From assembly GCA_045588675.1 (NCBI GenBank), contig JAZNER010000056.1:1-31071 (forward strand): 31,071 nt of DNA, given 5' to 3'. This document shows positions 6,450 to 14,650 of the stretch, piece after piece (positions within the stretch are counted from its first letter, which is position 1; the number at the start of each line of letters is the position of its first letter). The notes beneath the pieces were generated by a model that had not been told where the DNA came from, ran no database searches, and worked only from the letters and a program-made list of their open reading frames with translations. The stretch is from SVTX01 sp045588675. GTDB taxonomy: Bacteria; Bacillota; Clostridia; Oscillospirales; CAG-272. A program made the position numbers and the translations under genes.

Positions 6450-6596
6450 TTACTTCTTTGTGCTCTCACACTGCTGGTTAGCAATACCGCAACTGGTCTT
6501 GCAAGCAGACTGGCAGGATGTCTGGCACTCGCCGCAGCCGCCATTCTTTGCGCTCTCACAAAGATTTTTTGTATCCAAAGTTTTAATACGCTTCAT
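6450..6596 (-). CDS. scfA: SCIFF six-cysteine ranthipeptide precursor (48 aa)
   Basis: This short gene encodes a 48-residue peptide starting MKRIKTLDTKNLCESAK, with cysteines at 13, 21, 24, 28, 32, 36 and 43. The block CGECQTSCQSACKTSC, followed by GIANQQC, is the hallmark of SCIFF (six cysteines in forty-five residues) precursors, which are found across Clostridia and are almost always beside the matching radical SAM maturase, as here. The N-terminal part acts as the leader bound by the maturase; the last six cysteines become thioether-bridged to neighbouring residues. GGAGG precedes the ATG at about 8 nt, and a strong promoter and a terminator bracket the gene. The physiological role of mature SCIFF peptides is still not settled. 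Confidence 0.95.
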   Translation of the reverse strand: MKRIKTLDTKNLCESAKNGGCGECQTSCQSACKTSCGIANQQCESTKK

Positions 6597-6631
6597 AACC
6601 TTACCCTCCGAATTGAGTTTTATTTTTTCTT

Positions 6632-6660
6632 ATTATATCACATCACGCTCAATAAGTCAA
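6632..6660 (-). promoter_or_regulatory. Promoter of scfA
   Basis: Leftward TTGACT and TATAAT are 17 bp apart, 36 bp upstream of the scfA start codon. Confidence 0.8.
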
Positions 6661-6803
6661 GCAAGAAGAGATAAATTTTTGACTTTTCTTGCAATATTTT
6701 TACAAACAATCGTTTATTTTAGCTTGAAAATACAATTAAAATTCTGATTTTTACTGATTTTTTTACTTTACAGCAATTTATAAATATATTTTACACTAAT
6801 CGA

Positions 6804-6832
6804 TTGACAAATAACAACATCTATGCTAAAAT
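6804..6832 (+). promoter_or_regulatory. Promoter of the ABC exporter operon
   Basis: TTGACA and TAAAAT are 17 bp apart. A strong AAAGGAGGCG ribosome site follows before the ATG at 6874. Confidence 0.8.
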
Positions 6833-6873
6833 TATAATTAATATTATGTTGTATTAAAAGGAGGCGAAATATA

Positions 6874-8676
6874 ATGATTTTCGGAAAACATATAAACCGA
6901 TACTATCTGAAATATTCGCCCATTCTTATTCTCGGCGTATTGGCACTTCTACTCGTTGACTATATGCAGCTTAAAATCCCCGAGCTTTACAGAATGGTAA
7001 TCAATGGCATAGGCAATGGGTTTGTTACCGTTGACGGTGTTGACCATATTTTCAATATGGATTTCGTGCTTGATAAAATCTGCAATCCCCTGCTTCTTGT
7101 TATAGTTGCGATGGTTTTCGGCAGATTTTTATGGCGAATTTGCTTCTTTGGCTCAGGTATAAGGCTTGAAACCGACCTTAGAGGTAGAATGTTCGACAGA
7201 TGCAAGGATCTGTCACAGCAATACTATCAGGTTAACAAGGTTGGCAATTTGATGTCGTTTTTTACAAACGACCTTGAAACAGTTCAGGATTGCTTCGGCT
7301 CGGGCATTCTGATGCTCTTTGACGCCCTCTTACTCGGTGTTCTGGCGGTGCGAAAAATGTTCATTATGAACCCGTATCTCACCCTTTTGTGTATGATACC
7401 GATGGTCTTGTTGCTTATCTGCTCGCTTATTGTAGGCAAATATATGACTATTAAGTGGGAGAAAAGACAGGAGGCGTTTTCGCTTCTCTCGGATTTTTCG
7501 CAGGAAACCTTTGCGGGAATTGCCGTTGTCAAGGCATTCGTAAAGGAAGCCCACGAGCTGCTTGAATTTAAAAAGCTGAGCAAAAACAACGAGAACAGAA
7601 ATGTTGAATACACAAAGCTTTCAGTGCTCTTTCACGTTGCGCTTACCTTGCTTATTGAAGCCGTTGTGTGTATAATTCTCGGCTACGGCGGATATATAGT
7701 TTTTTCCTCACCCGAAACCTTTAATGCGGGTGCGCTCGTTGAATTTATAGGCTACTTTAACTCAATTATCTGGCCCGTTATGGCGATTTCGGAGTTGATA
7801 GGTATGCACGCTCAGGGTAAAGCGTCGCTCAACCGAATCAGCAAGCTTCTTGACTCAACTCCCGATGTTTTTGACCAAAGTGATGTTGAGGAAATTCCCG
7901 AAATCAAGGGCGATATTGAATTCAGAAATCTGACCTTTACATATCCGGGCTCTGAGCTTGATGTTTTGACTGATGTTTCATTTGAGATAAAGGCGGGAGA
8001 AAATGTCGGCATTATAGGACGCACCGGTTCGGGTAAAACTACTATTGTTGACCTAATTCTAAGGACTTACAATGTTCCCGACGGAACACTCTTTATAGAC
8101 GGCAAGGACATAAATCAAATACCTATAAAAACCGTGCGCGCACACGCCGCATATGTTCCGCAGGACAACTTCCTGTTCAGCGACACTATTGAAAACAACA
8201 TTGCCTTTGCTACTGACAACGGCACACACGAAGATGTTGAATTCGCCGCAAAAATGGCTGATGTTCACGACAACATCTCTGAATTCCCTGAAAAATATCA
8301 AAGCGTGCTCGGTGAGCGCGGTGTTACGGTTTCGGGCGGTCAGAAGCAAAGAATTTCTATTGCCCGCGCACTTATGAAGAACGCGTCTATTCTCATACTT
8401 GACGACTCGGTATCTGCTGTTGACGTTAAGACAGAAAAAGCAATTCTCCAAAATCTTCGCGATATGAGAGAAGGCAAGACGACCATACTGATTGCGCACA
8501 GAATAAGCACCGTTGAGCAAATGGACAAGCTTATCTTCATTGATGAAGGTAAGATTTTGGCGGTGGGCACACACCTCTCTCTCTACGAGAGCTGTCCCGA
8601 CTACCGCAAGCTTGTTGAGCTTCAAAAGCTTGATGATGTAAAAGACGGCGGAGAGGAGGTAGCGGCAGGTGAATGA
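6874..8676 (+). CDS. ABC exporter half-transporter, subunit with degenerate catalytic site
   Basis: This 600-residue protein has six membrane segments in the first ~320 residues (type IV ABC exporter fold) and a nucleotide-binding domain from ~340. Walker A is GRTGSGKTT near residue 383, the signature is VSGGQKQR near 485, and Walker B reads ILILDDS near 508. The catalytic glutamate after Walker B is replaced by aspartate, while its signature motif is canonical. The next gene has the complementary pattern, so the two form a heterodimeric multidrug/lipid-type exporter of the LmrCD, BmrCD or TM287/288 kind. The substrate is unknown. It overlaps the next gene by 8 bases and has its own promoter upstream. 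Confidence 0.9.
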   Translation: MIFGKHINRYYLKYSPILILGVLALLLVDYMQLKIPELYRMVINGIGNGFVTVDGVDHIFNMDFVLDKICNPLLLVIVAMVFGRFLWRICFFGSGIRLETDLRGRMFDRCKDLSQQYYQVNKVGNLMSFFTNDLETVQDCFGSGILMLFDALLLGVLAVRKMFIMNPYLTLLCMIPMVLLLICSLIVGKYMTIKWEKRQEAFSLLSDFSQETFAGIAVVKAFVKEAHELLEFKKLSKNNENRNVEYTKLSVLFHVALTLLIEAVVCIILGYGGYIVFSSPETFNAGALVEFIGYFNSIIWPVMAISELIGMHAQGKASLNRISKLLDSTPDVFDQSDVEEIPEIKGDIEFRNLTFTYPGSELDVLTDVSFEIKAGENVGIIGRTGSGKTTIVDLILRTYNVPDGTLFIDGKDINQIPIKTVRAHAAYVPQDNFLFSDTIENNIAFATDNGTHEDVEFAAKMADVHDNISEFPEKYQSVLGERGVTVSGGQKQRISIARALMKNASILILDDSVSAVDVKTEKAILQNLRDMREGKTTILIAHRISTVEQMDKLIFIDEGKILAVGTHLSLYESCPDYRKLVELQKLDDVKDGGEEVAAGE

Positions 8677-10561
8677 GTTTTATCCTATTTTGATCGTCGG
8701 TGCAATAATCGGCATTTTTGCAACTATCTTTATACTCGCATATGTCTTTATGAAGGACAAAAAAGAGGCGATCGGCTTTGACCGAAATATGAAGGACTCG
8801 GAAATTATCCGCCGCCTGCTTAAATATGCCAAGCCATATGCAAAGCAATTCATTTTTGTTCTCTTCCTTATGCTCTTTTCAATTGCTCACGAAATCATAT
8901 CCCCCCTGATTATGGGTGATATTATAAAAATGGTTGGCAACGAGAGCGGATTTGAGCTGAATGAGCTTCTGTACAGAATTATTGCATACGCGTGTATCCT
9001 TGTTGTTTCCCTGATATGTACCTATGTACAGTCGGTTATCCTTCAAAAAACAGGTCAGCGTATAGTATCAAATATCCGCGAGGATCTCTTCCATCATATT
9101 GAGGGGCTCTCGCACAATCAGCTCAATAAAATCCCCGTAGGAACACTCGTTACAAGAGTTACCAATGATACAAACGCCATTTCGATCACCTTTACCAATA
9201 TTATGGTAAACCTTGTGAAAAACTGCTTTATCATTGTGGGCGTGCTTACAGCTATGCTCTTCCTTAACTATATGCTCACCCTGATGATACTCTGCTTTGT
9301 TCCCTTCGTGGTGCTCTTTACGGTAATCTTCCGTAAATTCTCACGCCGCGCTCACCGCAGAGTTAAGGACGGAACGACCGACATCAATATCTTCCTCTCC
9401 GAAAACCTTTCGGGAATGAAAATTATTCAGATCTTCAACCGAGAGAATAGAAAAAAGCAGGAATTTGACGCCAAGAACAAAAAGCTTGGTCAGGCAAAGC
9501 TCGGTCAGATGTTTGTATTCGGCATATTCAGACCTATGGTTTATATGCTTTATATTTCTTCGGTGCTGTGCCTATTTTATCTCGGTGCGAGAGGCTCAAT
9601 AAATAACATTGAATTTCTCGGTCAAGTGGTTGAGGTTAATGTGGTGGTATCCTTCTACTCTTACATTTCAAAGTTCTTCAACCCGATTCAAAACCTTGCG
9701 GAGCAGTTCAACCGTCTGCAAGCAACCTTCGCCTCAGCCGAGAAGATCTACAAAATTTTTGATATAATTCCAGAGGTCGTGGACGAGCCCGATGCCATTG
9801 AGCTTGACCATATTGACGGTAATATTGAATTTAAAAATGTCTGGTTCTCCTATCTTCCTGACGAATGGGTGCTCAAGGATGTTTCCTTTAAGGTAAACGC
9901 GGGCGACACGGTTGCCTTTGTCGGCTCTACGGGCTCGGGCAAGACTACTATTCTCTCGCTTATTTGCCGAAACTACGATATACAAAAGGGAGAGATCCTG
10001 ATTGACGGAATTAACATCAGAAAAATCAAGATTTCATCTCTTCGCCGTCATTTCGGTCAGATGCTTCAGGATGTTTTCCTGTTTGCAGGAACGATACGCT
10101 CAAACATTACTCTCGGATTACCTAATGTAACTGACGAGGAGGTTATGTCAGCCTGCAAATATGTAAACGCCGACAAGTTTATTGACAAGCTCGGCGACGG
10201 ACTTGACGAGGCTGTACGCGAGAGAGGCAACAATTTCTCGGCAGGACAGCGACAGCTGATAAGCTTTGCGCGAACAATTATTCACAAGCCTGCCGTTATG
10301 ATTCTTGACGAGGCAACAGCAAATATCGACACCGAAACAGAGCTTCTTATTCAGGATTCGCTTGAACGAATGATGAATATAGGCACTATGCTGATGGTTG
10401 CTCACAGGCTTTCGACAATTCAGCACGCTGACAAAATAATCGTTCTTTCGCACGGAAAGATTATCGAAGAAGGAACACATAATGAGCTTCTCCTGAATAA
10501 AGGAAGCTACTACCGCCTTTATACTCTACAATATAACAAAGAAATGTTGAAGGCAAAATAA
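8669..10561 (+). CDS. ABC exporter half-transporter, subunit with canonical catalytic glutamate
   Basis: This 630-residue partner of the preceding gene starts at GTG (8669), four codons of overlap being too few to allow any other start; GAGGAGGT lies upstream inside the previous gene. An extra N-terminal membrane segment (residues 5-27) precedes the six-helix exporter core. Walker A is GSTGSGKTT near residue 418, the signature deviates as FSAGQRQL near 521, and Walker B is VMILDEAT near 543 with the catalytic glutamate intact. Thus the working ATP site pairs this Walker B with the partner's canonical signature, and the other site is degenerate. The pair probably exports a lipophilic drug, lipid or peptide. 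Confidence 0.9.
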   Translation: MNEFYPILIVGAIIGIFATIFILAYVFMKDKKEAIGFDRNMKDSEIIRRLLKYAKPYAKQFIFVLFLMLFSIAHEIISPLIMGDIIKMVGNESGFELNELLYRIIAYACILVVSLICTYVQSVILQKTGQRIVSNIREDLFHHIEGLSHNQLNKIPVGTLVTRVTNDTNAISITFTNIMVNLVKNCFIIVGVLTAMLFLNYMLTLMILCFVPFVVLFTVIFRKFSRRAHRRVKDGTTDINIFLSENLSGMKIIQIFNRENRKKQEFDAKNKKLGQAKLGQMFVFGIFRPMVYMLYISSVLCLFYLGARGSINNIEFLGQVVEVNVVVSFYSYISKFFNPIQNLAEQFNRLQATFASAEKIYKIFDIIPEVVDEPDAIELDHIDGNIEFKNVWFSYLPDEWVLKDVSFKVNAGDTVAFVGSTGSGKTTILSLICRNYDIQKGEILIDGINIRKIKISSLRRHFGQMLQDVFLFAGTIRSNITLGLPNVTDEEVMSACKYVNADKFIDKLGDGLDEAVRERGNNFSAGQRQLISFARTIIHKPAVMILDEATANIDTETELLIQDSLERMMNIGTMLMVAHRLSTIQHADKIIVLSHGKIIEEGTHNELLLNKGSYYRLYTLQYNKEMLKAK

Positions 10562-10569
10562 AATTTTAA

Positions 10570-10597
10570 CGCAGAGTGGCAATTTTGCCACCCTGCG
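10570..10597 (+). terminator. Hairpin between the ABC pair and the MATE gene
   Basis: A stem GCAGaGTGGCAA / TTGCCACcCTGC with one mismatch and a 2-nt loop follows the second ABC gene. The T-run after it is weak, so partial read-through into the MATE gene is plausible. Confidence 0.55.
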
Positions 10598-10639
10598 CTA
10601 TGTTTTGCTAATAATCATTATTTTATATAAGGAAATTAA

Positions 10640-12055
10640 ATGTCAAACACAAAACAAAACTCAATAAAGCTAAATCTTGGGGATAAGACCTTCTGGCGTG
10701 TTGCGCTATCTCTTGCAATACCGATTGCACTTCAGAATATGCTGACGGCATCATTTTCGCTTATTGATACGCTTATGGTCGGTCAGCTTGGCGAGTTAGC
10801 GCTTGCCTCTGTCGGCAGAGCAGGACAGTGGAGCTGGCTACTCAATATGGCGACCTTTGGAATAACCTCGGGCGCGGCCGTTTTCGTTTCTCAGTATTGG
10901 GGAGAAAATAACAAAAAAGGTATTCACCGCACACTCGGCATCGCCCTTGCGGCGTGTTCCTTAATATCAATAATTTTCACGGTATTAGCACTGTTTATCC
11001 CCGATAAAATTATGTATATCTTCACCCAAAACGCTGATGCGATAAGCCTTGGTGTAACCTATCTGCGCTACGCCTGCTTTTCATATCCCGCAGTGGCATT
11101 AAGCGCAGTACTTTCAACTGTTTTGCGCTCAACCGAAAATGTTAAGCTGCCTATGATAGTTGCAAGCTTTTCAACCGTAGCCAACGCAATCTTCAATTAC
11201 TTGCTTATTTTCCCCGCAGGACTTGGCGTAAAGGGTGCGGCTATTGCAACGGTTATCTCGTCCTGGCTTGGCGTAATTTTGCTGCTTCTCTTCTCTTTAA
11301 TAAAAAAGAACATCATAATTGCCCCGCCCCACGTCATCTTCTCTATCACCAGAGAAAGCTTGGTTGAATTTTTCAAAAAGGCAACTCCCGTGATGCTCAA
11401 TGAAACTATGTGGGGACTTGGAACTGTTACCTACAATATCATCTTCTCAAACCTTGGCGACGAGGCTTACGCCGCAATAACAATTGTTAAAACCTTTGAG
11501 CAAATTACTTTCTGCTTCTTCATAGGTCTTTGCAACGCCTGCTGTGTAATGCTCGGCAAGGCAATAGGCGCGGGAGAAATTTTGCGCGGAGTTCGAGATG
11601 CCAAGCGGTTTAATGTTATTATGCCTATAACCTCTCTTATTGTCGGCGCGCTTGTAATTATTTTCCGCTCCCCGCTTGTTTCGCTTTTCAATATTGGTGA
11701 GCAGGTATCTGCTCACACTCTTGAGCTTGCAGAATGGATTTTGATTATATACGGAGTATGGATCGCTGTCCGTAACACTCCGTACCTCTTGGTTGTCGGC
11801 GTATTCCGCCCCGGCGGAGATACTATGATGGGAATGAAGGTCGAGCTCCTCGTTCTCTGGGCTTTTGCCGTTCCCTTGACGGCTGTTGCGGCTTTCGTCC
11901 TGAAGCTTCCCTTCCTTGCGGTATATGCGATTATGTATTTGCTTGAAGATATCCCGAAGGCAATTATTTTCATTCGACACTATATCTCAAACAAGTGGAT
12001 AATCCCTGTAACAGAAGCAGGAAGGCTTGCCTTGAAGGAATTTAATAACAGATAA
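10640..12055 (+). CDS. MATE-family multidrug/cation antiporter
   Basis: This 471-residue, 12-helix membrane protein shows the duplicated MATE layout. The first half opens with FWRVALSLAIPIALQNMLTA and then LIDTLMVGQLGELALASVGR, the usual MatE opening with the conserved aspartate. The second half restarts at ATPVMLNETMWGLGTVTYNI. Family members extrude cationic drugs or metabolites using a sodium or proton gradient. AAGGAA precedes the ATG. It lies 78 bp after the ABC exporter with only a weak hairpin between, so the three transporters may be co-expressed as an efflux cluster, though no dedicated regulator is next to them. The substrate cannot be predicted. Confidence 0.9.
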   Translation: MSNTKQNSIKLNLGDKTFWRVALSLAIPIALQNMLTASFSLIDTLMVGQLGELALASVGRAGQWSWLLNMATFGITSGAAVFVSQYWGENNKKGIHRTLGIALAACSLISIIFTVLALFIPDKIMYIFTQNADAISLGVTYLRYACFSYPAVALSAVLSTVLRSTENVKLPMIVASFSTVANAIFNYLLIFPAGLGVKGAAIATVISSWLGVILLLLFSLIKKNIIIAPPHVIFSITRESLVEFFKKATPVMLNETMWGLGTVTYNIIFSNLGDEAYAAITIVKTFEQITFCFFIGLCNACCVMLGKAIGAGEILRGVRDAKRFNVIMPITSLIVGALVIIFRSPLVSLFNIGEQVSAHTLELAEWILIIYGVWIAVRNTPYLLVVGVFRPGGDTMMGMKVELLVLWAFAVPLTAVAAFVLKLPFLAVYAIMYLLEDIPKAIIFIRHYISNKWIIPVTEAGRLALKEFNNR

Positions 12056-12095
12056 TAAAATTGCGTCTTTTTGATAAAAAGACGCAATTTTATTA
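12053..12095. terminator. Bidirectional terminator between MATE and AAA genes
   Basis: A perfect stem of about 19 bp around TTGCGTCTTTTT and AAAAAGACGCAA, with a 3-nt loop and A/T flanks, separates the convergent genes. It overlaps the last codon of each. Confidence 0.85.
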
Positions 12096-12971
12096 TTTAA
12101 ATTTATAATCATTATCTCTGAAAAACTCAAAATATATTCTGACCGATTCAAGCTCTGTCCATTTCTTTGTTTCGGGCGGAATTACATCTATATCATAAAT
12201 CGTTGCGCGCTCTATTGAAAGCAAAAAGGGCGAGTGAGTAGATATGATAAATTGACACCCGTGATGTCTGACACAGTCCTCTATAAAGTACTTGAGCTGC
12301 AATTGATTCTCGGCAGACAGGCTATTTTCGGGCTCGTCAAGCAAATAAAGAGTATCATCCTTGATTGAATCTACAAAGTAAGCGAGTGCGCTTTCTCCGT
12401 TTGAGCGCTCTTGAACATTTCTCATTAGATTTTTTCGCAGAAACCACGACTGTGATCTGTTTTGATTTCGCATATCGCGAGCTCTTTTCCATCTGTCAAA
12501 ATCATCTATGCCACGCAAAAGGTTCGGCTCGTCGCTTGTTACCTCTTTTATATATTCTTGCACTATTTTTTCGCGTTGATCATCAATGCCGTCATTCAAC
12601 CTTCGGATGTCAAGCACCCGTTCAAAAACGCCGTCGCTCGTAATTATCTCACTGTGCTCAGGGATAGCCCGTTCAAGTGTATAGTCGCTAAGGTCAACAT
12701 AATCCTTGAAGAAATCCGTTCGATTGTAAGGAGTGCTTCTGTCCAAATTCAGCTTTTCCGCAATTACATTCAGAACGGTGCTTTTTCCGCTTCCGTTATT
12801 ACCGTAAAAAATGGTAATGTCATCAAAGAAAAACTCGGGAAGCTCTCGGTATTGGAAGAGCCCAAAAGGATATTTGGAATCATAGCAGGTCTTTTTCGCT
12901 TTGGGATTATGAATGAAAAAGTCCTGTTCTTGACTTTCAGTAGGTAATGCAAAGCTTTGCAGATAAATCAT
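12093..12971 (-). CDS. AAA-family ATPase (ABC-type ATPase domain, stand-alone)
   Basis: This 292-residue protein is a single ABC/SMC-like ATPase domain. Walker A is GNNGSGKST at residues 57-65, a signature-like SNGESAL lies near 193, Walker B is LYLLDEPENSLSA near 214, and the switch histidine is in ISTHSPFLL near 245. Proteins of this type (AAA_15/AAA_21 families) occur as housekeeping ATPases of unknown role and also as sensor or effector subunits in phage-defence systems. No TOPRIM domain and no nuclease partner are present here, so I assign no defence function. It has its own promoter and a GGCGG ribosome site and appears to be a single-gene unit. Confidence 0.85.
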   Translation of the reverse strand: MIYLQSFALPTESQEQDFFIHNPKAKKTCYDSKYPFGLFQYRELPEFFFDDITIFYGNNGSGKSTVLNVIAEKLNLDRSTPYNRTDFFKDYVDLSDYTLERAIPEHSEIITSDGVFERVLDIRRLNDGIDDQREKIVQEYIKEVTSDEPNLLRGIDDFDRWKRARDMRNQNRSQSWFLRKNLMRNVQERSNGESALAYFVDSIKDDTLYLLDEPENSLSAENQLQLKYFIEDCVRHHGCQFIISTHSPFLLSIERATIYDIDVIPPETKKWTELESVRIYFEFFRDNDYKFK

Positions 12972-13011
12972 GATTTCACCGCCTTTGGTTAATTTGGATT
13001 TCTTTTACCTT

Positions 13012-13040
13012 ATTTTATCACAAAAGCGGCGGGGCGTCAA
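13012..13040 (-). promoter_or_regulatory. Promoter of the AAA ATPase gene
   Basis: Leftward TTGACG and TAAAAT are 17 bp apart, about 40 bp before the start codon. Confidence 0.7.
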
Positions 13041-13088
13041 GGTAACTGTGCAATAATTCGTGTTTTCTTTATATTTTGTTAGATTGTC

Positions 13089-13925
13089 CTAAGCCTTTTC
13101 AAAGCCTACCAGCACACCGCCCTTTTCAGCGTAAAAGCTACATAAGCCTCTGAGCTTATGTATTTCAACAGATGCGTTATTGAATTTAGCGAGGATCAGC
13201 TCCTTGAGCTGCAACGCCGCTGACTCATTCTGACAGTGACCGATACTGATCTTTCCCGAGCCGAAGCCCTCAGCTTCAAGCTCGTTTATGAGAACTTCTA
13301 GGGAGCGTTTTTCGCCTCTGCACTTGTGCATAGGTTCAAGCGTTCCCTCGTCGCTTGCCCTGCCTACGATGCAAATACCTGCAATTCCCACGATCCTTGC
13401 CACAAGGGGAGAAACTCTGCCGTTGTTAGCAAAATTCTTTAACGATTTGAGCATAAACACGAGCCCTGTTTTCTTGAGATATGCCGTGATCTTATCGCAG
13501 ATCTCCTCATAAGGCATATTCTTTTCGATATATTCTTCAAGCTTTTCTATAACCAAGGTCAGCTCGGGACCTGCAGAAAGCGTATCGATTACAAAAACCC
13601 GTTTCCCTTTATTTTCCGATTCGTATATCTGCTTTGCGGCACAAGCCGAATTATAGCTTCCCGACAGACCGCTCGTAATGGTAACACAAAAAATATCGTC
13701 GGCATCTCCAAAGGCTTCGAGCCAATCGCCGGTGTTCGGGCAAGAGGATTTTGACTTTCCCTTGTATTCATATAAATAATCTACCATTCCGTTCACATCA
13801 AGGGCTTCATCGTCAACGAATTCCTTTTCGGCGGTAATGATCTTCATTGGCGCGCACGAAAGCTTGGCATACTTCAGCTCAAACAGGTCACAAGATGTGT
13901 CTGCAACGATTTTAATTCTTCTCAT
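13089..13925 (-). CDS. DegV-family fatty-acid-binding protein
   Basis: This 278-residue DegV protein opens MRRIKIVADTSCDL and carries the family's SSCPNTGDW near residue 60 and TITSGLSGSYNSA near 85, which line the bound fatty acid. FakB-type members present exogenous fatty acids to the FakA kinase; others have no defined role. I start at 13925 because GGGAGG stands just before this ATG and the conserved VADTSCD follows at once; an upstream ATG would add seven residues without support. It lies 17 bp after a MarR gene and is surely co-transcribed with it. Some MarR-family regulators, such as FabT, control fatty-acid genes, so a lipid-related signal is a reasonable guess but unproven. Confidence 0.88.
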   Translation of the reverse strand: MRRIKIVADTSCDLFELKYAKLSCAPMKIITAEKEFVDDEALDVNGMVDYLYEYKGKSKSSCPNTGDWLEAFGDADDIFCVTITSGLSGSYNSACAAKQIYESENKGKRVFVIDTLSAGPELTLVIEKLEEYIEKNMPYEEICDKITAYLKKTGLVFMLKSLKNFANNGRVSPLVARIVGIAGICIVGRASDEGTLEPMHKCRGEKRSLEVLINELEAEGFGSGKISIGHCQNESAALQLKELILAKFNNASVEIHKLRGLCSFYAEKGGVLVGFEKA

Positions 13926-13942
13926 TGGATACCTCCCAGTCA

Positions 13943-14419
13943 TCAATGGTTATATTTTTTCTTTATTTTCTTGGCTTTGTTTATTCCGTTAGCACACAGC
14001 TCAAGGCTGTCGCTGATAACGGCAAGACTTCGATAAAACTCAACTCTCTCCTCTTCTCTCAGGTCAATACAAATCTCATCAAGAACACAGTTTATCTTAT
14101 CTGTAATTTTTTTACCCACTTCTTTTCCTTTTTCGGTCAGAAAAAGAGGACTTTTATATCTTTTCGCCGACTTGGACTCACAGGTGATAAACCCATTTTC
14201 TTCAAGATAATCAAGCGAGCGGGATATAGTTGCTTTGTCTTCCTCACAGCGCTCACAAAGGTCTGTAGCCGTCAAGGGCTCTGAAGAATAAAGATAGTAC
14301 AAGCAAGAAACATGAGCACTACGAAGTCCGTATTCTTCCATTTCCTGATTTTTTATCTTTTTGATATTTCGACTTATCTTAGCAATTAATACTGTAAATA
14401 TCTCAAAGCGTTCCTTCAT
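13943..14419 (-). CDS. MarR-family transcriptional regulator
   Basis: This 158-residue winged-helix regulator starts at MKERFEIFTVLIAKISRNIK. The DNA-binding part includes LTATDLCERCEEDKATISRS and LDYLEENGFI (residues about 50-85), then a beta wing with KRYKSPLFLTEKGK, and C-terminal dimerisation helices. The start at 14419 has GGAGG 7 nt upstream; a longer frame to 14554 runs through the promoter and operators and is rejected. Upstream lies a 20-bp palindrome just past the -10 box and a second one over the -35 and spacer, typical of autoregulation. It is followed 17 bp later by the DegV gene. The ligand is unknown. Confidence 0.9.
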   Translation of the reverse strand: MKERFEIFTVLIAKISRNIKKIKNQEMEEYGLRSAHVSCLYYLYSSEPLTATDLCERCEEDKATISRSLDYLEENGFITCESKSAKRYKSPLFLTEKGKEVGKKITDKINCVLDEICIDLREEERVEFYRSLAVISDSLELCANGINKAKKIKKKYNH

Positions 14420-14436
14420 TTTTCGTCCTCCTTCGA

Positions 14437-14456
14437 CTTGTTGAAGTTTCAACAAG
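14437..14456. promoter_or_regulatory. Probable MarR operator (20-bp palindrome)
   Basis: CTTGTTGAA and TTCAACAAG form perfect 9-bp arms around a 2-bp centre, located between the -10 box and the ribosome site of the MarR gene, where binding would block transcription. Confidence 0.75.
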
Positions 14457-14465
14457 CGCTCATAC

Positions 14466-14494
14466 AGTATATCATAAACCTGCCAGAATGTCAA
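14466..14494 (-). promoter_or_regulatory. Promoter of the MarR-DegV operon
   Basis: Leftward TTGACA and TATACT are 17 bp apart. A second inverted repeat, AAACCTG (14476-14482) and CAGGTTT (14495-14501), overlaps the spacer and abuts the -35. Confidence 0.75.
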
Positions 14495-14610
14495 CAGGTT
14501 TTGGGTTATTGATATTCTTTGAATTTGTAAACTTTTTTCACGGGCGTAGGACAAAAAGGCAATTGCTGTCTGCTATAAATAATACTTACGCCCCAACCAA
14601 TAAAAAGCTT

Positions 14611-14642
14611 GAAGGGAACCTGCTCTATCACAGGTTCCCTTC
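14611..14642 (-). terminator. Terminator of the ArsR-AraC regulator gene
   Basis: A 12-bp perfect stem GAAGGGAACCTG / CAGGTTCCCTTC with an 8-nt loop is followed by a T-run on the leftward strand. Confidence 0.85.
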
Positions 14643-14650
14643 GGTGATTT

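Noticed and set aside
8059..8625. Open frame of 188 residues on the minus strand
   Set aside because: It is antisense to the ATPase domain of the first ABC gene, with no ribosome site or family features.
12093..12971. AAA ATPase as part of a phage-defence system
   Set aside because: The ATPase has no nuclease, TOPRIM or other effector partner nearby; neighbours are a transporter and a lipid-binding protein gene.
14420..14554. N-terminal extension of the MarR regulator by 45 residues
   Set aside because: It covers the promoter and operators; the start at 14419 has a strong ribosome site and matches the family.
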